Shown: positions 35,044 to 43,662, numbered from the stretch's first letter. The stretch is 64,000 bases of DNA from Vulcanimicrobium alpinum (GCF_027923555.1 NZ_AP025523.1:2608484-2672483); one strand, 5' to 3'. Numbers and translations: made by a program. The notes: a model not told the origin generated them from the letters alone.

Positions 35044-36023
35044 ATCGTGTACGTCTCGAGCGTTTCCGGTGCAAACAACTCGCGCGGTTCGCGCTTGCGC
35101 GGCGAGAGCCCCTGTTCGTGGTGGTAGCGCGTGAAGACATCGAGGACGTGCTCGTTGGCGGCGAAGCCGTAGGGCCAGAAATCGTCGCCCATCAGCGCGC
35201 GCGTCCGCTCGTCTTCGGCGACCGCCCACGGCAGCATCGTCTTCGAGGCGGCGGTGACGCGCAGATCCTCGTACGCGATCGCCTGCGCCGCCTTGAACGC
35301 CTTCATCAGCGCGGTTGCCACCCAGCGGTCGCGTTCGTAGACGTCGCGCCGGATCGCGACGACGTGCATGATCGGGAAGATCCGCGTCCGCTCGAAATAC
35401 GCGCGCTCGACCGCAGGATAGTCTTCCCAGAGCCGGCCGACGCCGTCACGCCCGTAGCACGACGGCTTGCGCGGTGCGTAGAGCGCATCGATCTCGCCCG
35501 ACGCGAGCAGCGCGGAGAGCGTCTGCTCCGGCCCGATCGGTGCGATGCGGATCGACGGCGGCAGATCGAGCGCGACCTTCTCATCGCGCCCCGGCGTCTC
35601 TTCGCCGCCGGTGCGGTACTCGACGCTCTCGACCGGTACGCCGTACTCGTCGGCGAGGATCCCGCGGATCCACACGTTCGCGGTCAGCTGATACTCCGGG
35701 ACGCCGACGCGCTTCCCGATCAGGTCGCGCGGCTCGCGGATCCCGCTGCGCCCGCTGACGTATACGCCCGAGTGCCGAAAGAAACGCGACGGGAAGATCG
35801 GGATCGCGACGAACGGGTTGTCGCGAAACGTCGAGAGGACGTACGACGAGAGCGACATCTCGGCGACGTCGAACTCGCGATGGCGCAGCATCCGGAAGAA
35901 CGTCTCTTCGACCGGCAGCGCGTTGAAGATCAGGTCGATCCCGTCGGCGGCGACGCGGCCGTCGGCGAGGGCGCGGGTGCGATCGTAATCCCAGCAGGCG
36001 AGGCTCAGCCGCAGCTTCGTCAC
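35040..36023 (-). CDS. 4,5-dihydroxyphthalate decarboxylase-like protein (periplasmic-binding-protein fold)
   Basis: A 327-residue protein of the group annotated as Pht5-type 4,5-dihydroxyphthalate decarboxylase, which shares the fold of NMT1/SsuA-type binding proteins. Characteristic pieces are LRLSLACWDYDRTRALADGR near the N-terminus, PVEETFFRMLRHREFDVAEM, SRFFRHSGVYVSGRSGIREP, GKRVGVPEYQLTANVWIRGI and DALYAPRKPSCYGRDG. No signal peptide is visible with the GTG start at 36023 (VTKLRLSL), supporting a cytosolic enzyme rather than a transporter component. The GTG overlaps the Rieske stop (GTGA). It should remove a carboxylate after ring dihydroxylation. Confidence 0.8.
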   Translation of the reverse strand: MTKLRLSLACWDYDRTRALADGRVAADGIDLIFNALPVEETFFRMLRHREFDVAEMSLSSYVLSTFRDNPFVAIPIFPSRFFRHSGVYVSGRSGIREPRDLIGKRVGVPEYQLTANVWIRGILADEYGVPVESVEYRTGGEETPGRDEKVALDLPPSIRIAPIGPEQTLSALLASGEIDALYAPRKPSCYGRDGVGRLWEDYPAVERAYFERTRIFPIMHVVAIRRDVYERDRWVATALMKAFKAAQAIAYEDLRVTAASKTMLPWAVAEDERTRALMGDDFWPYGFAANEHVLDVFTRYHHEQGLSPRKREPRELFAPETLETYTI

Positions 36024-37282
36024 GTGCGCGCGGGTTCGACGTCGTACGCGCCGACCCGCTGCCACGGCCGATCGATCGGGATCACGCGTCCCTCACCGCG
36101 CAGGCGATCGAAGGGAAACGGTGCGGCGGTGCCCGGCGGCGCCTCACCCTGTTCGAACCGCTTGAGCGCGTCGAGCATCCGCCGGCGCATGCGGATGATC
36201 GCGACGTCGGAGGTGCCGAGGTGCTCGTTCGTCCGGTCGGCGACCGGTCCCATCGACTCCTGACACGCCATGTCCTGATTGATGAAGCCGGGAATTCCGG
36301 TGTAGCTGCCCTCACGCATCCGCTCGCGGTCCTGCGCGAACCAGTCGTGGACGCCGTGGACGCGGAACCACATCCGGTCGAGGTCGACGCCCGGGACGAC
36401 GTGATGCGTGCGGCGCTGCGCGTCTTCGTCGACCGGTTCGCCGTTCTGGCTGAAAAAGATGCCGTAGAACATCGTGTGCGTGTCGTCGACGGGGACGAAG
36501 AGCTCGGCGTGCGCTGGCTCGGCAGGATCGAGCGGGCGCGGGATCAGCGCCGTCGACGGCGCGACGAAGTGCGTCACGCGCACGTACCGCTCGCTCTCGG
36601 GGTTGGCGTTGGGACGGCGGATCGCAGCGTAGCGAAATCCATAGGGTTCGTCCTGCGCTTCGAGCCGCGGCGAGAGATCGCTCGAGATCTCGCTTCGCTT
36701 CTTCCAATCCCAGATCGTGTCGCGGTGCAGAAACCATGAATGCGACGAGTCGATCGCGCCCTCGACCGCTTGCGCCCAGTTCACGCGCGCGCCGACTTTG
36801 ATGATCGCGACCTGCGCTTTGGGCAGCCGCGTCCAGTCGAACGCCGGAAACGCCGGCTGATGCTCGGGCGAACCGAGATACGTCCACACGATCCCGCCGG
36901 CTTCGTGCACCGGATAGGGGCGCGTGCGCGTGCGGTCGCGGAAGTTGTAGCCCTCCGGTTCGGTCGGCATCTCCAAACACGCGCCGTCGACGCCGAATTT
37001 CCAGCCGTGGTAGACGCAGCGCAGTCCGCCCTCTTCGTTGCGGCCGAGCGCGAGCGAGGCGAGACGGTGCGGGCAGTGCTCGTCGAGGATCCCGATCCGT
37101 CCGTGCGTATCGCGGAACGCGACGAGCGGCGTTCCGAGGATCTGCGTGCGCACCGGCGCGCCGTCGGGCTGCGCGACTTCTTCCGCGAGGCAGGCCGGAA
37201 ACCAGTAGCGGCGCATCAGCGCCCCCATCGGCGCGTCGCCGGTAACGCGCGTGAGCCGTTCGTTGTCAGCCGCCGAGAGCAT
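36020..37282 (-). CDS. Rieske non-haem iron oxygenase, phthalate 4,5-dioxygenase oxygenase-subunit-like
   Basis: A 420-residue ring-hydroxylating oxygenase alpha subunit. Rieske [2Fe-2S] ligands are Cys70-His72 (EHCPHRLASL) and Cys89-His92 (CVYHGWKFG). The mononuclear iron site is VEGAIDSSHSWFLHRD (Asp178, His181, His186), arranged as in phthalate 4,5-dioxygenase (Pht3) and related demethylases. GAGG lies 5 bp before the ATG (37282). A reductase partner is not seen nearby. First gene of the operon Rieske, Pht5-like, class II aldolase, ppc, 3-hydroxyacyl-CoA dehydrogenase, divergent from an ABC uptake system. Confidence 0.9.
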   Translation of the reverse strand: MLSAADNERLTRVTGDAPMGALMRRYWFPACLAEEVAQPDGAPVRTQILGTPLVAFRDTHGRIGILDEHCPHRLASLALGRNEEGGLRCVYHGWKFGVDGACLEMPTEPEGYNFRDRTRTRPYPVHEAGGIVWTYLGSPEHQPAFPAFDWTRLPKAQVAIIKVGARVNWAQAVEGAIDSSHSWFLHRDTIWDWKKRSEISSDLSPRLEAQDEPYGFRYAAIRRPNANPESERYVRVTHFVAPSTALIPRPLDPAEPAHAELFVPVDDTHTMFYGIFFSQNGEPVDEDAQRRTHHVVPGVDLDRMWFRVHGVHDWFAQDRERMREGSYTGIPGFINQDMACQESMGPVADRTNEHLGTSDVAIIRMRRRMLDALKRFEQGEAPPGTAAPFPFDRLRGEGRVIPIDRPWQRVGAYDVEPART

Positions 37283-37311
37283 GTTTCCTCGCCATCCTGA
37301 ATGATACGTGT

Positions 37312-37342
37312 GGTGAAGTATATTCGCGGAGAGACGCGAATT
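37312..37342. promoter_or_regulatory. Divergent promoter/operator between Rieske operon and liv-type transporter
   Basis: An inverted repeat ATTCGCG-GAGAGA-CGCGAAT occupies 37322-37341. On the minus strand TATACT (37322-37317) is a good -10 box, and TTGCAA lies 18 bp upstream as a weak -35, so the dyad falls in the spacer of the Rieske promoter: a classic repressor position. The downstream MarR (42016-42483) is the obvious candidate. GAAGTAT here also resembles the element at 18239-18250. Confidence 0.5.
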
Positions 37343-37376
37343 GCAAGGTCCGACCCGACCGCCAGGAGGTATCGCC

Positions 37377-38558
37377 ATGGGGTTTCGCCCCGATCTCCGC
37401 TTCGCCGCCGCGGCGCTCGCCGCGCTCGTCGCCGCCGGCCCGCTCCCGCTTCACGCCGCCGACGAACCGTACGAGATCGACGCGGTCCTCTCGCTCACGG
37501 GGAGCGCCGCGTTCCTCGGCCAGGAAGAGAAACAGGCGTTCGAGGCGGTCGAGCGCGTGCAGAACGCGCGCGGCGGGATCCACGGCCGCAAGATCCGGTT
37601 CACGATCCTCGACGATCAGTCGAACCCGCAGAACGCGGTGCAACTGACGAACCAGATCATCGGCAAGCACGTCCCGGTGGTTCTCGGTTCGTCGCTCGTC
37701 GCGCAGTGCAACGCGATGGCGGCGCTGGTGAAAGAGAACGGGCCGGTGCAGTACTGCGTCTCGCCGGGGATCCATCCGGAACACGGCGGCTATACCTTCT
37801 CCTCGAGCGTCTCGACGCGCGACCAGGCGATCGCGATGGTGCGCTACTTTCACAAACGCGGCTGGAACAAAGTCGGTCTGCTGACCTCGACCGACGCGAC
37901 CGGTCAGGACGCCGAGCGGAATTTTCTCTACGCGGTGACGCAGCCCGAGGTGCGCGGCGTCGAGATCGTCGCGCGCGAACACTTCAACCCTACCGACGTC
38001 AGCGTCTCCGCGCAGCTCGAGCGGATCAAGAGCGCGAAGCCCGACGCGATGGTCGGCTGGACGACCGGGACGCCGTTCGGCACCGTCCTGCGCGGGATCA
38101 CGGAGACGGGGATCGACATCCCGGTCGGCGCCGGAAACGGCAACATCATCTATGCGCAGATGAAGCAGTACACGCAGTTTCTCCCCAAGACGCTGCTCTT
38201 CGCCGGCGTACAGTACTTCCGCGATCCCAAGGAGATCACCGGGCCGCTGAAGGCCGCGATCGAGACGTTCATCCGCGCGATCGCGCCGACGAAGCCCGAT
38301 CTCGGACAAGGGCTCGGCTACGATCCGGCGATGATCGTCGTCGACACGCTGCGCAAGCTGCCCGCGAACGCGAGCGCGAAGGATCTGCGCGACGCGATCC
38401 TCGCGACGCACGGCTACGTCGGGATCAACGGCGTCTACGACTTCCACAGCGGCGACAACCGCGGGCTGGGCGTGGGGAACGCCGTGCTCGTGCGCTACGA
38501 CGCCCAGCGCGAACTCTTCGTCCCCGTCAGCAAACCCGGCGGCGACCCGCTCAAGTAG
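37377..38558 (+). CDS. ABC transporter substrate-binding protein, branched-chain amino acid/aromatic acid type (LivK-like)
   Basis: A 393-residue periplasmic Leu/Ile/Val-binding-type receptor. Signal peptide RFAAAALAALVAAGPLPLHA lies near the N-terminus, then EIDAVLSLTGSAAFLGQEEK, QAFEAVERVQNARGGIHGRK and IRFTILDDQSNPQNAVQLTN in the standard Peripla_BP_6 pattern; late GYVGINGVYDFHSGDNRGLG. AGGAGG (37364-37369) precedes the ATG by 7 bp. Such receptors often bind aromatic or carboxylic acids; divergence from the phthalate-type operon suggests an aromatic-acid ligand (inference). First gene of the livK-livHM-livG-livF-marR unit. Confidence 0.92.
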   Translation: MGFRPDLRFAAAALAALVAAGPLPLHAADEPYEIDAVLSLTGSAAFLGQEEKQAFEAVERVQNARGGIHGRKIRFTILDDQSNPQNAVQLTNQIIGKHVPVVLGSSLVAQCNAMAALVKENGPVQYCVSPGIHPEHGGYTFSSSVSTRDQAIAMVRYFHKRGWNKVGLLTSTDATGQDAERNFLYAVTQPEVRGVEIVAREHFNPTDVSVSAQLERIKSAKPDAMVGWTTGTPFGTVLRGITETGIDIPVGAGNGNIIYAQMKQYTQFLPKTLLFAGVQYFRDPKEITGPLKAAIETFIRAIAPTKPDLGQGLGYDPAMIVVDTLRKLPANASAKDLRDAILATHGYVGINGVYDFHSGDNRGLGVGNAVLVRYDAQRELFVPVSKPGGDPLK

Positions 38559-38559
38559 C

Positions 38560-40455
38560 GTGCACGACGCGCTCGAGACCGCGATCGGCGGCCTCGTCGA
38601 GGGGTCGGTCTTCGCGCTCGTCGCGATCGGCTTCGCGCTGGTCTTCCGCGTCACCGGGACGGTGAATCTCGCGCAGGGTGCGTTCGTCGTCCTCGGCGCG
38701 CTCACGACGTACTCGTTCGAACAGACGCTGCACTGGCCGCTCCCGCTCGCGGTGCTCGGCGCGCTCGGCGTCGCGGCGGTCGTCGGCGCGCTGCTCGCAA
38801 TCGCCGTCCTCGCGCCGGGGCTGCGGCGCCTTCCTCCCAGCGGGATGGTGATGCTCACCAGCGGCCTGCTGACGGTCTTCGAAGGCGCCGCGCTGCTGGT
38901 GTGGGGGAGCCAGCCGTATCAGCTCCCGCCGTTCTCCGGCTACCATCCCGTCGCGTTCGCCGGGCTGCTGGTGCCGACGCAGTCGTTCTGGGATCTCGGG
39001 ATCACCGCGGTCGTCGTCGCGCTGTTGTGGTACGTCCTGCAGCGCACGACGTTCGGGCGCGCGCTGCGCGCGTGCGCCGAGAATCCCGCCGCCGCGACGC
39101 TGATGGGGATCGACGTCGCGCGCGTGCGCGTCCTCTCGTACACGGCGGCGTGCGTGCTGGGCGCGCTCTCGGGGATCGCGATCGGTCCGATCGTCTCGCT
39201 GCAGTTCGACGGCGGACGGTTCTTCACGGTGTACGGATTCATCTCGGTCGCGATCGGCGGACTCGGCTCGTTCGCCGGCGCGCTGCTCGGCGGACTCGGA
39301 CTGGGCCTCGTACAGCAGCTCGGCGCGTTCTACGTCTCGTCGATCTTCGCGACGACGCTGGCGATCGCGATCCTGATCGTCGTGCTCGTCTTCCGCCCCA
39401 GCGGCCTCTTCGGCCGCGGCGCGCGCCGCGAAGACAATCGCACCGGCGGCGCGCATGCGGGCGCGCTCGGCGCGCGCTTCGATCCGCGCATCGTGCGCGC
39501 GGCGGCGATCGCCGCGCCGGTCGTCATCCTGCTGCTCCCGCTGGTGCTCCCCGACGGCGCGCTCAGTTCGCTGGTCATCGCGGGGATCGTCTTCATCGCG
39601 GTGATGGGACTCGACGTGCTGATGGGATTTGCGGGGCAGGTGAGCCTCGGGCATGCGGCGTTCGTCGCGATCGGCGGCTACGTCGCCGCGATCGCGGCGG
39701 TGCGCTTTCACGTGCCGCCGCTGCTCGGCGCGCTGCTCGCGCTTGTCGTCTCGCTCGCGTGCGCCGCGGTCCTCGCCGGGCTCACCGTGCGCCTGCGCGG
39801 GCACTACATGGCGCTGGCGACGCTCGCGTTCGGTCTGCTCGTCGATTCGCTCGCGGTGGGGCTCGGCGACTGGACCGGCGGACCCTCCGGGCTCACCGGG
39901 ATCCCGCACGTCGCCTTCGGCGCCTTCGCGATCGACGGCCAGCGCGCGAACTACTATCTCGTGTGGGCGGTCGCGATCGTCGCGTTCGTCCTGCTCGCGA
40001 ACCTGCTCCGCTCGGATTTCGGACGCGCCCTGCGCGCGATCCGCACCGACCAGACCGCGGCGCTGGCGCTGGGAATCGACGTTCCGCGGTACAAGTTGTA
40101 CGCGTTTCTGATCAGCGCGGCGTGCGCGTCGATCGCCGGCAGTCTGTACGCGTATTACTTTCAGTTCATCTCGCCCGAGATGGTGAGCACGCCGCGCTCG
40201 CTCGAGTTCGTGACGATGCTGGTGATCGGCGGTGAAGGAACGCTGGCGGGGCCGCTGCTCGGCGTTTTGCTGCTGGTGCTGCTCCCCAACGCCGTGCAGG
40301 CGCTGCAGCAGGCGAAGACGCTCTTCGCCGGGCTGATCTTGGTCGGCGGCCTGCTGCTGCTGCCCTCCGGAATCCTTGGCGCGATCGCCGGCCTGCTGCG
40401 GCGCGCACCTGCGCGCGACGACGCCGCGGTGCCGGCACGCGGAGCGGCAACGTGA
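38560..40455 (+). CDS. Fused LivH-LivM ABC transporter permease
   Basis: A 631-residue fusion of the two branched-chain-type permeases. The LivH half (~1-290) has GTVNLAQGAFVVLGALTTYS, GRALRACAENPAAATLMGID and GLGSFAGALLGGLGLGL. The LivM half (~320-610) has MGLDVLMGFAGQVSLGHAAF, LRGHYMALATLAFGLLVDSL, GPSGLTGIP and GRALRAIRTDQTAALALGID. Each half retains its own ATPase-coupling EAA-like loop (RALRA.R.....A..LGID). The join (RPSGLFGRGARREDNRTGG) is a short charged linker. GTG start lies one base after the livK stop; the stop overlaps livG (GTGA). Confidence 0.93.
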   Translation: MHDALETAIGGLVEGSVFALVAIGFALVFRVTGTVNLAQGAFVVLGALTTYSFEQTLHWPLPLAVLGALGVAAVVGALLAIAVLAPGLRRLPPSGMVMLTSGLLTVFEGAALLVWGSQPYQLPPFSGYHPVAFAGLLVPTQSFWDLGITAVVVALLWYVLQRTTFGRALRACAENPAAATLMGIDVARVRVLSYTAACVLGALSGIAIGPIVSLQFDGGRFFTVYGFISVAIGGLGSFAGALLGGLGLGLVQQLGAFYVSSIFATTLAIAILIVVLVFRPSGLFGRGARREDNRTGGAHAGALGARFDPRIVRAAAIAAPVVILLLPLVLPDGALSSLVIAGIVFIAVMGLDVLMGFAGQVSLGHAAFVAIGGYVAAIAAVRFHVPPLLGALLALVVSLACAAVLAGLTVRLRGHYMALATLAFGLLVDSLAVGLGDWTGGPSGLTGIPHVAFGAFAIDGQRANYYLVWAVAIVAFVLLANLLRSDFGRALRAIRTDQTAALALGIDVPRYKLYAFLISAACASIAGSLYAYYFQFISPEMVSTPRSLEFVTMLVIGGEGTLAGPLLGVLLLVLLPNAVQALQQAKTLFAGLILVGGLLLLPSGILGAIAGLLRRAPARDDAAVPARGAAT

Positions 40456-41225
40456 ACGCTCCGGCCGCGCTGGCAGTCGAGCGCGTCTCGAAAGCGTTCG
40501 GCGGCGTGCAGGCGATTCGCGAGGTCTCGTTCGACGTGCCGGCCGGGACGCTGACCGCGCTGATCGGCCCCAACGGCGCCGGGAAGACGACGCTGTTCAA
40601 TCTCTTCACCAACCTCTATCGCACCGATTCCGGCAGCGTCGCGTTCTTCGGCGAACCGCTGGCGGGACGGCGCTCCGACGCGATCGCGCGGATGGGACTG
40701 GTGCGCACGTTCCAGACGGCGCGCGTCTTCGCGGGGATGACGGTGCTCGAAAACGTGCTCGCCGGCGCGCACATGACGGCGCGCGCGCCGGCGTTCGCGC
40801 AGGCGCTGCGCCTTCCCGCCGCAACGAACGACGAACGCGCGCTGGTCGCGCGCGCCGACGCGCTGCTCGACGCGCTCGGGATCGCGGAGCTGCGCGCGCG
40901 GCCGGCGGCGTCTCTGCCGCTGGGAACGCAGAAGATCGTCGAGCTCGCCCGCGCGCTCGTCGCGCGGCCGCGGATGCTGCTGCTCGACGAGCCGGCCGCC
41001 GGACTCAACGACGCCGAGACCGACGCGCTCGCGAGCCTGCTGCTCGCGATCCACCGCTCCGGGACGACCGTGGTCGTCGTCGAGCACAACATGTCGCTGG
41101 TGATGGGGATCGCCGATCGCGTCCTCGTCCTCGACGCCGGGGCGCTGATCGCATCCGGCACGCCCGCCGAGATCCAAGCGAATCCGGCGGTCGTCGCGGC
41201 GTACGTCGGGCAGGCCGCGCCGTGA
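40452..41225 (+). CDS. ABC transporter ATP-binding protein (LivG-like)
   Basis: A 257-residue ATPase: Walker A LIGPNGAGKTT, the LivG-specific GLVRTFQTARVFAGMTVLENV after it, signature region SLPLGTQKIVELARALVARP (a degenerate LSxGxQ, usual in LivG) and Walker B MLLLDEPAAGLNDAETDAL with the H-loop VVVVEHNMSLVMGIADRVLV. The C-terminal GTPAEIQANPAVVAAYVG is the LivG-type tail. GTG start overlaps the permease stop; its stop overlaps livF (GTGA). Confidence 0.94.
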   Translation: MNAPAALAVERVSKAFGGVQAIREVSFDVPAGTLTALIGPNGAGKTTLFNLFTNLYRTDSGSVAFFGEPLAGRRSDAIARMGLVRTFQTARVFAGMTVLENVLAGAHMTARAPAFAQALRLPAATNDERALVARADALLDALGIAELRARPAASLPLGTQKIVELARALVARPRMLLLDEPAAGLNDAETDALASLLLAIHRSGTTVVVVEHNMSLVMGIADRVLVLDAGALIASGTPAEIQANPAVVAAYVGQAAP

Positions 41226-42019
41226 TCCTCGAGATGCGCGACGTCGCCGCGGGCTACGGCGGCGTCAGTGCGCTGCGCGGGGTCACGCTGCACGTCGACG
41301 AGGGCGAGACCGTCGCGCTCGTCGGTGCCAACGGCGCCGGCAAATCGACGCTCCTGAAGTCGATCTCCGGACTCGTGCGCCCCACCGCGGGGACGATCGC
41401 GTTCGCCGGCGCTTCGCTGGCGGCGGTGCGCGCGCCGGCGCGCGTCGCGCTCGGGATCGCGCACGTCCCCGAAGGCCGCGACGTCTTCGGCAGCCTGAGC
41501 GTTCGCGAGAACCTCGATCTCGGCGCGTACGCGCTGGGACGCCGCCGCTCGGCGCGCGAGTTGGACGCGCTGCGCGACGCCGTGCTGGAACGGTTTCCGG
41601 TGCTGCGCGATCGGCTCGAGCGTTCGGCCGCCGAGCTCTCCGGCGGACAGCAGCAGATGCTCGCGATCGGCCGCGGGCTGATGGCGAAGCCGCGGCTGCT
41701 GCTGCTCGACGAACCGTCGCTCGGCCTCGCGCCTTCGCTCGTCGATCAGATCTTCGCGATCGTGCGCGATCTGCGCGAACTCGGCGTCACGGTCCTGATC
41801 GCCGAGCAGAACGCGCGGATGACGCTCGCGATCGCCGATCGCGGCTACGTGCTGGAAAACGGCGCCGTGGTCGCCGCCGACACCGGCCGCGCCCTCCTCG
41901 CTTCGCCGCAGATCGTCGAGCGCTACTTGGGGATCGGCGCCGGCGCGTCGGCGCACGCGCGCGAAAGCACCGCCGGCGCGCTCGCCTCGGCGCTGCGCGC
42001 GATCCTGCGGGAACCGTGA
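41222..42019 (+). CDS. ABC transporter ATP-binding protein (LivF-like)
   Basis: A 265-residue ATPase: Walker A LVGANGAGKSTLLKSISGLV, IAHVPEGRDVFGSLSVRENL (LivF-type), signature AAELSGGQQQMLAIGRGLMA, Walker B LLLLDEPSLGLAPSLVDQIF and H-loop-position VTVLIAEQNARMTLAIADRG (Gln in place of His, normal in LivF). The C-terminus extends ~25 residues beyond typical LivF. GTG start (41222) overlaps livG by GTGA and its stop overlaps the MarR start in the same way. Confidence 0.94.
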   Translation: MILEMRDVAAGYGGVSALRGVTLHVDEGETVALVGANGAGKSTLLKSISGLVRPTAGTIAFAGASLAAVRAPARVALGIAHVPEGRDVFGSLSVRENLDLGAYALGRRRSARELDALRDAVLERFPVLRDRLERSAAELSGGQQQMLAIGRGLMAKPRLLLLDEPSLGLAPSLVDQIFAIVRDLRELGVTVLIAEQNARMTLAIADRGYVLENGAVVAADTGRALLASPQIVERYLGIGAGASAHARESTAGALASALRAILREP

Positions 42020-42483
42020 CCGTGGCGCGCGCGAAGCCGCTCTCCGGCGCTTTCGACCCCGAGCCGGCGAACAGCATCGGCTACCTCATCCGCGACAGCT
42101 CGCGGATGATCCTGAGCCGGCTGCAGGCGCTGCTCGAGCCGCACAACGTGACGCTCGGCCAATATTTCATCCTGCGCGAACTCTGGCAGAACGAGGGCGT
42201 CACGCAACGCGAGCTCTGCGCGCGGATCGGGATCGGCGAACAGTCGGCGGTCGCGACGATCGACGCGATGGAGGCGCGCGACCTCGTCGTGCGGACGCGC
42301 AGCCGCCAGGACCGCCGCAAGATCCAGCTCTATCTCACCGACCGCAGCCGCGGCCTGCGCGACGAACTCCTCGGGGCCGCGGCGCAGGTCATCAACGCCG
42401 CGACCGCCGATTTCGCGCCGAGCGAGATCGCGACGCTCCGCGGGCTTCTACGCAAGCTGAACGATCGTCTCGAGCGCACGTAG
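42016..42483 (+). CDS. MarR-family transcriptional regulator (transporter/Rieske locus)
   Basis: A 155-residue winged-helix regulator: NVTLGQYFILRELWQNEGVT, QRELCARIGIGEQSAVATID and RTRSRQDRRKIQLYLTDRSR. It shares long blocks with the MarR at 18321-18797 and is its paralogue. It is translationally coupled to livF (GTGA at 42016), so it is made with the transporter and probably represses the divergent promoter region at 37283-37376. The inducer is likely the transported aromatic acid or its CoA ester (inference). Confidence 0.9.
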   Translation: MTVARAKPLSGAFDPEPANSIGYLIRDSSRMILSRLQALLEPHNVTLGQYFILRELWQNEGVTQRELCARIGIGEQSAVATIDAMEARDLVVRTRSRQDRRKIQLYLTDRSRGLRDELLGAAAQVINAATADFAPSEIATLRGLLRKLNDRLERT

Positions 42484-42513
42484 CCGGACCCGGGAACTTC
42501 CGGGCGCATTGCG

Positions 42514-43653
42514 GTGTCATCCGCGGTGGGAACGAAGGATCACGTGTACGATTACCTGGTCGTCGGCGCAGGGCTTGCCGGCAGCACGATCGCCGAGCGG
42601 CTTGCAACCCAGCTCGGCGCGAGCGTGCTCGTCATCGACAAACGGCCGCACGTCGCCGGGAACACGCACGATCCGGTGGACGCCGACGGCCTGCGCTACC
42701 ACCAGTACGGGCCGCACATCTTCCACACCAACAGCGCCGAGGTCGTCGCGTACCTGAGCGCGTTCACCGCCTGGCGGCCGTACGAGCACCGGGTGCTCGC
42801 GCGCGCCGGCGACCGGCTCGTGCCGATCCCGATCAACCGCACGACGATCAACACGCTCTACGGGCTCGACCTCGACGCAGCCGCCGTCGCGCGCTTCCTC
42901 GCCGACCGCGCCGTGCCGTTCGCGCGGATCGAGAACTCCGAGCAGATGATCGTCTCGCGGGTCGGCCGCGAGCTGTACGAGACGTTCTTCCGCGGCTACA
43001 CGCGCAAGCACTGGGGCCTCGACCCCGCCGAGCTGGACGCGAGCGTCTGCGGCCGCATCCCGACGCGCACAGGCGACGACGACCGCTACTTCACCGACGC
43101 GTTCCAGGCGATGCCTGCCGAGGGATACACCGCGATGGTCGAGCGCATGCTCGCGAGTCCGGAGATCGACGTCGTGCTCGGCACCGACTTCGCCGCGATC
43201 GCCGATCGGGCGCGGTTCGGCCACGTGATCTACACCGGGCCGATCGACGAGTATTTCGACTGCAAGTTCGGCCGGCTGCCATACCGCTCGCTGCGCTTCG
43301 AGTTCGAAACGCGCGACGTCGGGTACGTTCAGCCCGTCGGCTGCATCAACGAACCGGCGATCGACGTCGCGCACACGCGCACCACCGAATACAAGCACCT
43401 CACCGGACAGACGCTCGCAAAGACGATCCTCTCGCGCGAGTATCCGTCGGCCGAGGGCGATCCGTACTATCCGATCCCGCGCCCGGAGAACCGCGAGCTC
43501 TACCGCAAGTACGCGAACCTCGCCCGCGCCCAGCGCGCCGTCACCTTCGTCGGGCGGCTCGCCGAGTATCGCTACTACAACATGGACCAGGTCGTGGCGT
43601 CCGCGCTGGCGACCTTCGAAGACCTCGCGAGCACGGCCGCGGCCGCCTCGTAG
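42514..43653 (+). CDS. glf: UDP-galactopyranose mutase
   Basis: A 379-residue flavoenzyme interconverting UDP-galactopyranose and UDP-galactofuranose for cell-surface polysaccharides. N-terminal FAD motif YDYLVVGAGLAGSTIAERLA, then GNTHDPVDADGLRYHQYGPH and IFHTNSAEVVAYLSAFTAWR. Substrate-site residues lie in ELYETFFRGYTRKHWGLDPA and YTGPIDEYFDCKFGRLPYRS, with the C-terminal FVGRLAEYRYYNMDQVVASA. All GLF blocks are present and uninterrupted. Start may be GTG 42514 or a later GTG at 42544 (HVYDY), since the first 10 residues are not conserved. It stands alone with no glycosyltransferase partner in view. Confidence 0.95.
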   Translation: MSSAVGTKDHVYDYLVVGAGLAGSTIAERLATQLGASVLVIDKRPHVAGNTHDPVDADGLRYHQYGPHIFHTNSAEVVAYLSAFTAWRPYEHRVLARAGDRLVPIPINRTTINTLYGLDLDAAAVARFLADRAVPFARIENSEQMIVSRVGRELYETFFRGYTRKHWGLDPAELDASVCGRIPTRTGDDDRYFTDAFQAMPAEGYTAMVERMLASPEIDVVLGTDFAAIADRARFGHVIYTGPIDEYFDCKFGRLPYRSLRFEFETRDVGYVQPVGCINEPAIDVAHTRTTEYKHLTGQTLAKTILSREYPSAEGDPYYPIPRPENRELYRKYANLARAQRAVTFVGRLAEYRYYNMDQVVASALATFEDLASTAAAAS

Positions 43654-43662
43654 CGCGTCCGG

